DNA of 64,000 nucleotides from Nilaparvata lugens (taxonomy: Eukaryota > Arthropoda > Insecta > Hemiptera > Delphacidae), in assembly GCF_014356525.2 (NCBI RefSeq), contig NC_052518.1, positions 7,582,869-7,646,868 of the forward strand, in the 5' to 3' direction. Shown here in pieces: positions 10,301 through 22,300 of this stretch; positions within the stretch are counted from its first letter, which is position 1, and every line of letters starts with the position of its first letter. Position numbers and translations under genes: made by a program. Below the pieces are notes generated by a model. It searched no databases and was not told the origin of the DNA. It worked only from the letters and a program-made list of their open reading frames with translations.

Positions 10301-13300
10301 AGAAAGAAGAAGCGTGAATGTAGAGCAACCAGCTTCTTACATATAGTGGGGTGTATATTTATTCATTGAAATTATCATTTATTCATTGTTGAAACAACGC
10401 TGATTTATGTAGTTATATTACAATACTATATTATCAATATTCTAATGTTGCATTCAATCTTCATTGTAATAAATAAGTTTTCATAATATGTGAAATTTGT
10501 TGCATAATCAGCTGTTGTACTGTAATTTATTGTAGATTCGTGTATAAACCAGGATGTGTTGTAACTTACTTGAATAAATAAAATTCGAATTTGAATTTGA
10601 ATTTGAATCGACGTTTATTATAAGCACAAGCGTTTTTTTCTTCTTTCTCCTTTGTTTCTCCTGGCTAATGAAGCCAAGAAACAATGTCATGCTATTATCT
10701 ATTATTATTCTGCCAAACTAGAACTTTATGATATTTTTTGAGGTACCTCATAAGGAGGTCAAAAGAAATCAGTTTCCGACAAGATCAGCTGGAGGGCCGA
10801 AAACGTTTACATTCAGCCCCAGAGCGGAAAAGAAAAAATGACCTTGAATAACAAGGATGCTGATCGTGCCACATCATGAAATGTTCAATTGAAGATTTAA
10901 GTTTTCAGTTTGTTTATTTTTTTGTGGTGTGGCGAAAAAAAGCGTTTGCAACGAGGGCAAAAATGATCTACCGGCTCTTGAACGTTCCAAGTTCCCGACC
11001 TCGTATCGAATTTGAAATCTTGAGCCGGCAACCACATTTCCCCCTAAGGATGAAATAATATAGTAATTACTAGTGTGAGATAAGTTTTCTGACCGATTTT
11101 CTTGCTCCGCTTCGCGGGAGGTGGTTCGGTTGGTGTGGATACGGTGGTCGCGTCTTCGTCATCGTCCCAACCGGCAGCGGAGGCGGCGGACGCGGAGGCG
11201 GTTGCAGTGGCCGCCCCCTGGTAGATGGCAGGCAGTGCGGGGGCGGGAGGCGCACAGCTGAGGCAGTGGGGCGTGCCCAGGGCGGCCCCCACCTGGGGGG
11301 CAGTTGAGCCCACAACGTACAGATGCAGTTGGCCTGGAAGACCTTTCGGCACTCCTAGGTAGAACCTGTCGCATACCGCACTCAAATCAACCACCAATAC
11401 TCACAATATAATCAAATCATTAGAACACTTCATTTACTGGTTGAATACTTAATGATGAATTAATAATTTATTCTAGATTTACTGATTCGATAGAATAGAC
11501 AGAAAGTACTATTATGACAATATGGGCTACTCATAATAATAATCAATTCAAAAATTAGTTAAATTACTGATTCAATAGAGTAGCGAGAAACTTTTTTTAT
11601 TCCAGGCAACGAATGCTCAACAATGCGAAAAACAGGGTATCGAGGGAGATTATTGGAATCCAATCATTTTCGACCCCACAGCTCTGTTAAAGGATAGTTA
11701 CGGGACAAACATATTTTGGTTTCTGCATGAATCTCGAAAGTGTATATAGTTAATATATAGTGTATATAGTATATATATAATGTATATATAGTGTATATAG
11801 TCTCGAAAGTGAAACTATATAGTATATTTCGCACCTAGAGCAGAAAATGAGATTTTTCCGGCTCGAAATCGGTTTTCAAGCCGATTGAGCTAGAAAAGAT
11901 TGAGAGCCGGAAAAACATTTTTGCCCGTGGAGTGAACGATATTTTTCGCCACACCACAGGTATTGCTGACAAAATAAATAAATAACACAAAATAAAGAAT
12001 ACTCGTTATCGTACCTATCTCTTGATTTTAGTGGTAGAAGATTTGCAGTCAGGATTTCAGATTCTTTTAAATTTTTACTTGTAATATCACGGGCGTCGTC
12101 ATCCTCAAGCATTTTTGAAAATTCGGAATGCGCTGATCAACAATAAATAATAGAATAAAAATGGTTGCGAAGCGAATGCTGAATTAGTTTGATTCGAAAT
12201 TCGAACTGAAATAATGGCGACTTCAGTTGAAGAAAGTTGACACTCGCCCGATCTAGCGGATGACTTATTAACTACGGACTTGAGGAGTGGCTGGAAAGTG
12301 TACTCTTTCCCGGCCTAGGCCGGAAAGAAACCTGTTTCTTACGTCAGTCGAGAGTCGTCTGCAAACAAGGTCTTTCAGATCTACGTAGGGACTGGAAAAC
12401 AGCTGCTTTCTGTGCAGTGTGGCGAAAAAATATTTTTGAAAAATGTCACATGCAACTTGTAGAGAGATGAAGAGACATTAAACACAGAGTTAACGAGATA
12501 TATTATGTGAGAAAAAAAATGATACCTTTAAACCACTTCCGCCTCGTTAGGGTAGGAGGTAGAGATGGAGAACTTTTCATAATTTTCAACTTCAAAATAT
12601 CCCAAACGGAGCTATGGGGTCAAAATTTGTGTTCCACACATTTCTCTTACGTTAACTGGACTATATTGCAATGGTCCTCACTAAACCATGTGAGTCTTTG
12701 AAAATTATGATCTTTAAACTCTTCAATGTTGTTTTCCATCACGAACTGCTTATTACTATTGAATCTCTTTTTATCAAATAGAACAACTAGCAGTTAGTCT
12801 TAGCAATAGGACTGCTAGTTCTTCTATTTAATAGCAAAATATCTTCAAACATTAATATAATGAAGAAATTGATGCGGTGGAATTGGAAACATACACAAGC
12901 TGATTGGCGTGATCCCAAGCAACAATCCTAGACACTTCGAATGTGCCATGGGTGAGAGGAAGCATGCGCTTCTTGGGGATGTTGACAGCCACGATGTGCC
13001 TGAAGAAGCCGGCCGCTCCATCCCTGACTGGAGCCAGGGTCAGGTACACGTTCCCATCCGGAGAGAAGAGAGGTGTCTCTGGAGGATCCACCCAACCACT
13101 ACCCTCTCCGGTGATGCGTTGTGTCTGTCAGAACGCAAAAATAACTGATCAATCACGACCAATGTATCACAACATACCAGCTTGGATAAAAGATAGAAAA
13201 GAATATATTCCATGATATAGGGCGTTCATGTTCCAAATTCCATTGCCAATTTATTGTCGCCTATTACTGGTATAAAAAGAATAATACATTTATGCTGTCA

Positions 13301-16300
13301 ATATCATACTAGTAGTTCTGTGAACAGTAGACCTCGCGCAGTTTGTAACTACAGCCTGCATCAGAGTGAATTATGTCCTGTCCTGACGTGTTGGCGAGAT
13401 ATCGGTGTGTAAACAACTTATGGCTGATTCAAATGTTGTATCCACAATAATAATTATCATTTGAATGCTAATAATTTGTTGTAAACAACTATGCTACGAT
13501 CATTAAAAGCTTATCGAGTTGAAAGCAGAGAAAAGTCGAGAGAAAATAATAAACTACTTTGAGTTATCAACATTGCATGCCTCATCGCTTGCAAGTGATA
13601 GTCCACACGACAGCTTATTTTTATCAAATTACATTGGGATATTAATTGCATGCGTCATTGCTTGTAATTAATAATCTACTCGACAGCTGATTTATGATGA
13701 ATAATTCTATAGTTTGATTTTTATGGTAATATTTGGCTTTCGAAAGAGACTCCTTATCCTTTCTTATTATCCTTAAATTGCAAAATTAAAAAAAAACCTT
13801 GTATACCAAACGCGCAATTTAAAGAGGAACATACCTGTTAAATTTCATTGAAATGTATTGTCACGTTTCGCAGTAAATGCGGAACATATAAACATAAAGA
13901 GAAATGCAAAACCGTCGACTTGAATCTTAGACCTCACTTCGCTCGGTCAATAAGATTACAGAACCAGGTTTCATGGCAACACCTACCACATCATCACAAT
14001 AACTAATCAAATACGACCAACGTATCACTATATCACAATGTATTAGCGTAGAGGAAATATAGGATGATAAAATATCCCATGCTTTAGGGTGTTCATGTTC
14101 AAAATTTCACTGTCAATTCAAGCCAACTTTTGTCGTTTATTATTATTATTATTATTATAGAAAGAATAAGACATTTATGTTGCCAATATCATATCATTTG
14201 TTGAAAGATAATGAGATTACAGAACCAGGTTTCATAGCAACACCCACCACATCGAAGATGTAGTAATGTTTCCATGAAACCTGGTTCTGTGATTAAATTA
14301 TTTTTGAGTAATATAGTGGTATTGACAACATTAATGTCTCAGGGCCAAGCCAAACAAAGCGTTTTTTTCAGGCGTTGGCAGTTTCAGGAAGAAACTCCGA
14401 TTGGCTGCTTATCTGTTGATTCCCGAACGTCGACCCAATCAGCCAATGGGAGAGCTTCCTGTTCTTCTTACTCCTCTGAAGACGCCTGAGAAAACGTTTG
14501 TGTAGCCTCGCTCTTATTTTTTTTATCATGCAGAAATACCACAAAATCTCTCCCCATAAAATCAAATGATTATTACTGTACTGACCGGGTGAAAGTGTAT
14601 GAACGGTACAGTATAAGAGAATTCAAGTGTCACATAGTTTCACGAAAAAAAGAAATACGTGGACTATCTATTGGCTTCAACAAACTGGAATTTGGAGCAC
14701 AAACAATGGAATACTTTCTTGTATGCTATCTTTCCTCTGTAATACAAAGTACTACAATTTAGGACGGTAAAGCCAAACTTTCAAAGACCATTGTTTTCAA
14801 CTGTCAACGAAAATCTTTGCAAACTGAATAACTTATGATTCATAGTCTTATAACAAATTCATGCCAAAACAAACATTTTGTCCGAATACTCTATCCGATA
14901 CTATGGAATAGATAAAATGAATTCCATTCTCTTCTTTCATACGGTGTTATATTTTGGGACAATTCAACTCATGCAATACATATATTTAGGATTCAAAGGT
15001 GGGCAGTTAGAGTGATGGTGGGTGAATCTATTAGAGCAAGTTGTAGAGATTATTTCAAAGTGTTAAAGATTCTCCCACTACCAGGTGTATATATTTTGGA
15101 GGCTCTTTGTTTTATTGATAAGAATAAAGATGGGTTCAATACAGGAGAGTTGTTCCACTCATACAATACCAGATATAGACAAAACCTCAGAGACGACATT
15201 CATCGAACTAGTATGTATGAGAGGGGGGTTAAGAGTGCAGGAATTCGGCTTTATAATTCATTGCCAACACGCGTAAAGGCTCTTACAGGTGAAAAGTTTA
15301 GAATTAAGGAGAGGGAGGAGCTTTTGCAGGTTTGTCCTTATTCCAGTGAGGAATTCTTTTTGCATTATGGAATGCAATGATTGACGACTTAGATTATAAT
15401 TGACAAATTCTTATACTCCTTCCATAGGTTGTTAGTGGGATGAAAAATGAAAATGAAAATGGAAAAAAACTCTTTCCAAGGGCAAGAACATAATTGAGCG
15501 GCTAAGGTAGCTTCAAGCTTGTGAGTGTTGGAGCTTCCTCAAGCTTCAAGATTGAGAGAGCTTGAGTGTTTCTCGTAGCTTCAAGCGTGAGAGTGTAATG
15601 CATGTATTTGAATAGTGGCGCACATAACGGAGCAGTATGTTGCCACCATTCAAATACATGCATTACAATCAGCTCTCTGAAGCTTGAAGCTACCTTCGCC
15701 GCTCGACTATGTTTTCAGGTCATTGTTTGCAACTGTCAATATGAAAAGTCGAGATCTCGACTATTAAGAAAACTCTCAGTCTTATATTGCCATCAGTTTT
15801 GGATCTAAAAAGTATTTCTTCAGAAGCCTTGTATGCTCTCAGATAATTGATTAAACTTCAAGTTTAAAATTCATTTCATAGTATGAAGTTTCTAGACTCT
15901 TACTTGATTGAACCACTCAAACGATTTACAAAACATGTAGCCTCAAAATAACATTTGTATCAATTTCAAATTTTGACTTGCTTGTGCATCTTGAGACAAT
16001 GCAATTTCGAGTAAATTCTTCGCAATTGATTCAAATCTCTTCATCATCCACACTGAGTTAATTCTAATGACTTCTTAGATATTAGAGATAAAGGAGTTAT
16101 GATATAATAACGTTTTCCATGATGATTTGTAAGCAGAATAGACTAATTCAATTCAGATTATGTGTTCTGCGACACCAATACGTACCTCTTGGCAGAACCA
16201 CATTGGTGATTTGCATATGGTTACCATGGACACATTTTGGGCACGATTGAGCCATATAACTGAGACTTCTGTGGAGCTCACCCATGTCACACCAGTGAAA

Positions 16301-19300
16301 TAGTAGTCTCTGAAATCAACATTAACAAAATGTTCTTTACTCGTGATAATATCATTATAACATGGATCTATTCCTTTCAAAAAGATACAAATTTTATGTG
16401 TTATTGTGAAAATTCTGTTGTTGTAGATGTCCATAATGAATGGAAACGACTTGATATTATCAAAACCACTTTGAGCTACAATACACAATTTAAACATTTT
16501 AGGTATATTGAAACCATTTGAGGGATATCAAAACAATTTGAGATACTAGTTTCGTTGTTAAACCATTTTTGAACTACGAGCTTAAGAATTGAGCAGCAGG
16601 ATATGTGGAATAGATGAAGCTCTAGGATTGGCCGTTAGTTGAGCTCGACTGCTATTGGCCGAGACTAGACACGCCAAAGTATTCCGAATATGTTCGTGAG
16701 CGCCGTTTAACAACTCATGAAGGAGAAGAAACTCAGGGCCGGTTTCCGAGCTCAGGATCTATAAGTTCTGGACTTACAGAGTCCAGGACTAAAATAAGCT
16801 CTCGGGTCTAAATTGACTTTCTGAGTCACGATTTTTCTTCTAAACTCCAGGGTCTATTGAGTTCTCGACTTATTTGAGTCCAGGACTTTAACGCAGTAAA
16901 CATGAGGGAAATTCATAATAATTTGCTGTTGTATTGTTGGCATTATAGCAAAACGGAAACAGCTGATTGCAGCGGGTTAATTCAAATGAACATGCTCTCC
17001 AAACTATTTTGTAATAATACGTTTCGATTTCTTTGTAGGCCTATTCAAAGCAAAACCTTTGAAAGTTGAATGAATAAACATCTCATTTTAAGTTATGCTA
17101 TTATTGATCATTGATCCTAACCAGTGATTTTAGAATAAAAATTTCATTAGGCTATTGAGTTTGAAAACTTATTTGTTTTGAAAAAAAAAACTGGAATAAT
17201 AATTTATTATTGTTATATTATTATTATAATATGTTGAATATGACATTGATTAATCTGAATGATTGGAATATAAATTCCAAAGCAATCCTTGTATAATTTT
17301 TCTCGAACATTTTTAGGTTATGCCACATTCATCGTGAAATAAGGTAAGTTTTTTACGCATAATTTTCTGATACAATTTTATTGCAAAATAGACTTGCAAA
17401 CTATAAATTATGAATTTCGATGGACTAATCCAAATAATTTAGGTATTCCATGACATCTATTTGGCTTTTCATCTACTCCAAAATAATAACTGAATTGGGT
17501 TTGCTCATTCAAGTCTAGAACTTAAATTTAAACCCTACCCCAGTCGAGGGTTTAAAATTACGCTGTTTTAAGTTCTGGACTTAGCGATTTTTGATAAATC
17601 CTCGACTCGGAAAGAGGCGAGAATCTAATTCGAGTCCTAGACTTATAAGTCCTTCACTCAGAAAGCGAAATTATAAACTTCAGGGTCTAACGTGATCTCT
17701 AAACTCCAGAGTCTATTTAAGTCCTCAACTACGTTAACGCTCTGACTCGGAAAGCCAATTTTCTGACTCCAGAGTTTAAAGCCAGTTAAAGTCTAGAACT
17801 TAGCTAAATCCCGAGTTCGGAAACCGTCCCTTAGTGACTAACATTAGCATTTAGTAAGTAAGCTCAGCAAAATTTAAATCTCTTTACGGATTCTAAGTCT
17901 CGAAAATGCTTTTTCATCCTACTTGGGATGAATAATAAATTGATATAATTTCAAAGCTGGAGAATTTGGTATTTCTGAATTTCAATGGCAAAGGCGAATA
18001 GTTCAACATTTTGGAAGCAATGGGAAAAACTGGGATAATAGTAAACTATCCCATGTCTAGTTGAAATGAACATACTCAGTTCAGCCATTACAACACCACA
18101 AATAAAATTTAGCCTTTTGTTAGAGTAGCAGTACCTCCTTGTTACTATTTCACTTTTGATTTTGACCTTGGCTTCTTATTCATAACAATTTTTTACCTTC
18201 GTTTCTTATGGTAGTTTTTGTGTTCTCGTGCTGGGTTTCAAAATAATATCATCTCCAATTTCTCTCCCATATCAACCATTTGGTTTTGCTAATGAATTAC
18301 TCATCATTTATTGTTGTTCAATCATGATTGTCATGACCATATTTGGTACGCTTGTGTACATGTCAAGTCAAGGCCAATGACAGTCGAGCTTAATTTTTAT
18401 TGGTCAACAGCTAATGGCCAATCGTAGGACTTTATCCATACTATAATTATATCCTACTGCTTACTGTTTGAGCTTCCAGTTTACCAGAGATTGATAATTA
18501 CAGGAGGCAAGGATACTCACGTTGTTTGTCCAAGAGCCATTGGTGGTTTTAGATCTCTTGTTCTAATGCTTTTAACATCTGCAAGATCGGCAACGTACAG
18601 AGTCACGACTGGATTCTTCGTGCTTGGCTGTTAAAATAAAATAAACGTGAAATAAAGTCATTATCATTGATCAATCTTACACATATTGTTATGATTAATA
18701 GATCAATAGTCACTCAATATATTAAAAGACTTTCCACGTTGAACATTTAATTGTTCATTAGACTTGAATACTAAAGTCAGTCTGTCTTTGGATACTAAAT
18801 CAGAAGATAGTTTTTTCTACAATGAAACTTTTATGTTTTCTGACTTATAATATGTTGTGAAATGTTTTATAAAGTCATCGAGATTTGATCTGGAGTTCAG
18901 GCATTTTTGATTCCAGACTAAAAGTTGATTCTATTTTAGTAGTTTTACAATTCATCTTATCTATTAATATAAATCTTCGATGTTGTTTTCCATCACGAAC
19001 TGCTTATTATTAAATCACTTTTTGCTATTAAAAAGAACGACTAGCAGTCAGATTTTTTACAATAAATGAATTAATCACTCACTGTGACAACGAGTGATCA
19101 ATTCATTTATTGTAAAAAATTTGGACTGCTAGTCGTTCTTTTTAAAAGCAAAAAGTGATTTATCAATCAAATCAAATCAAATTTTTTTTCAAATCAAATC
19201 AAATTTATTCACTCGAAATGCATACAAAATATTCACAGAACGACAAGTTACAAGTGAACAAGATACTACTTGAAAAAGTACAGTAAGTTACTAACTTTGC

Positions 19301-22300
19301 CCGCGAATAGGAGTCAGATACAAAGTGTTATAAGTTAGATTATTTAATTTAGACGTAGCTCATTTCTTACGTTGCTGGTGTATAGTATAGTAAGAATTTT
19401 TTAAGAATTATTTATTCACGTAAGTTACAATATATTCTGGTTTATACACGAATTTACAATAAATTACAGTATATCAGCTAATTATGCAACAAATTTTACA
19501 TATTATGAAAACGTAGTAAATTACAATGAAGATTGAATGCAACATTAGAATATTGATAATATAATATTGTAATGTAACTACATGAATCGACGGTGTTTCA
19601 ACAATGAATAAATATACACCCCACTATAAATTATATGTGTTGGGGTATAAGTAATTAGTTGCTTATTGCGTGTTATAATTACTATTTACAAACTTCATTC
19701 ACTGATAAGTTTTTTATAATAAAACTAGTAAATAAGTATTTATAATACAAACAAAATGATGAAATTATTAATATACATAATATACAATATTCAGGTAAAA
19801 CAACAGGAATTCGTCCAAAACTGATTTAAACCTTAATTCAGAATACACAGTCTAGAGGTTATGTAGAGCTCTAATAAACTCCAGACTGTTATATCAAAAC
19901 AAATACAATCCCCGTGAAATACAAATTCACATAATTTAACTATTACGACTTCGAAAATTACTCATTTTCGTAATTCAATCATTTGATGTGGCTGAATTTT
20001 CATTTGAAGATCCTCTTCCCCAGATAATACTAGTAACCCCATATAATAATATTTTTTTCCAGTTATCCTTTTTGTGGTTGAATGGACATTCTGTCAAAAC
20101 GTTGCCATGTCATTAAACGAAGAAGTCATTCTATTCTGTTCTAAGTTGAGAGAATTACAAGGGAAATATTACTGAGTTATAATCAATACACATGCTTGTG
20201 GAAATTTTGGTTCACTGAATAATAATGGGAGAATGAAATTCACAATATCAGAAAGCTGACAGAGTTTATTGAGTTCACTATTGTTTGACTATGTTCTTCG
20301 ATTCTACTTTGTGACTTTAAACTATTACTTTGACTTTATTATTTTGTAATTGTATTACTACGACTTTGTCAATTACCTATATTGGTCCACGACAATAGAA
20401 TCTATTTATCAATTATTTATTTATTATCTGAAAGTAATTTCATAAAAAATAGATTAGTTCCATCATTGGTCATTTTAGAGATCCTATGGCAGCCTTGTGC
20501 GGCAGCGGTATATTTCAAGAGAAGAGGAGATTCAAGCCGGATTCACAGCATCAGTGAACGCATCCGGTACAGAAAATATATTATTCCTATGATTGTGTTC
20601 TAATGGGACTATTGCCTCTCAGTCCGGCGGAGCCAGTATGGATTGTCCCATCTGAACACAGGAGAATGTTATTTCTACCTTATACGACACGTTCACTAAC
20701 GGATCAACACGTTCATGTGGGGATCAAGCTTCACCCAATATGAGGTATATATCGTTATAGTGAGGTCCACGTTATAATGGCAGTGTACGATTGATAATAC
20801 TGTTGCTGTCCTTTTCTATCATACAACAAAACAGATAGCGCTATCTCTCTCAAGCTTTGCAATGTTGTCTGTTTGCCAGAATATTTTATTTTTACTTTTG
20901 ACAGTGACTGTACAAAAGTAAACAAGCAATTCTCAGCCGCAATTTATTTTCTTCGTTCTATCAGAATAGTTGAGTACACAAGTCGTATAATTTGATTTGA
21001 AATGTATTTTTGAAACAATGGAATAATTTTCAGACATCACCGTATGAGAAACACAAATTAAGATAACTGAAATAACATTTTAATAGTTGATAGCTACGGT
21101 AACTATCCTAGACTTTATCCACGCTTTAGTTAGCCTACACGTATAGGTTAGACCTACTCGTACCAGTAGGTCTATATTATAAAATAATATTATAAATATT
21201 ATAAATAAATATTATAAAATAATATTGAAAGGTTATTTCAGAATTATATCCATTGAAATTACTTATTTTGAATAGGATTTCTATTTTTCTATTATTTTTG
21301 AAAGAAATTGGAATAGAATACCTACCAAATAACTTAATTTCTTATGTTTTGAAATTCAGATTGTTGCATCACAGCTTTCTGAATCCAATTATGAAAATAT
21401 TCAAATTCAAATTCAAATGTTATTCATCAAATAATACATATTTACAAAATAAATGGATGAATATGTGAAATAATATGCTGGCATTTTTAAAGGAAATATT
21501 TATCTATAAGGCGAATTTAGGAGAGCCTCCGAAGCCTCTTCCCCAAGAAATTTTCTTCATTAATTGGACATCAAATTGATTATTTTATCAAGAAAATTAT
21601 AATTATTATTGGATCAAATTTAATGGGATGAATTGAGTAACAGCTGTGTACACTCAGTGGCAAAATGGAGAGACTTGGCAACGTTTTTCTCCTATCTTTC
21701 TTCACTGCCATTATAACGTGGAACTCACTATAGTACTATTATTCGTTTGTTTTACCTTGGGATACCGGAGACTCCGCATATCAGGGTAGAGCTGCTTACT
21801 GTCCATGCCATACCAGGGAAATCTCAGCTCTTGAACCTCTGTGTCGTTGAAGCACACGTAGAGCAGCATTTGACTCTCCTCAGACATCCACAGCGCTTTG
21901 TTGTCATTCAGGATTTCCTCTGATAAAAACACAGAAATTTGATAGATTAGTTCAGTTCTATTATCAACAGACTGACTTGTTAGATCTATTGCAAGTACTC
22001 TCACAACTGAATCATCGTGAATATGAATGAACGAGATCAAATGAATGAATGAATATCGTAAAACTGATTAAGCCCTTAAGGCAACAACACAGAAGAGTCA
22101 GGTCGGATACAGATTCTACTATTTCCTCTTCTTCTCTTTGTTCTCCTTATTCATCTTCTTCTCTTTTTCTCCTCCCTCTTATTTTTCTCATTCTTCTCCA
22201 TTTTCTTCCACTTTACCATTTTCTTCCTCCTTTTTCATTTTTTTGAAGATTTAAAATACTTGATGTTCAGTGTGATTCATCGTCAGCATGCTCAGGATTT

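Larger units (their letters stand above)
7478..10341 (-). mobile_element. Internally deleted Ty3/gypsy LTR retrotransposon
   Basis: Two LTRs (7478-7731 and 10087-10341) enclose 2.35 kb of minus-strand pol. The element sits inside the 3' UTR of a non-LTR element. The same UTR at 19.6 kb lacks this insertion, so the junctions are visible as an empty site. Gag, protease and the RT N-terminus are gone, and the primer-binding site is not recognisable at the deleted junction (10042-10086), where a short inverted copy of an LTR segment is found. Non-autonomous. Confidence 0.93.

Noticed and set aside
11070..11374. Two further minus-strand frames (81 and 71 codons) over exon 10
   Set aside because: Out-of-frame shadows of the GC-rich exon 10; only the frame giving FYLG...HLYVV...CLSC matches the DPP family and the splice phases.
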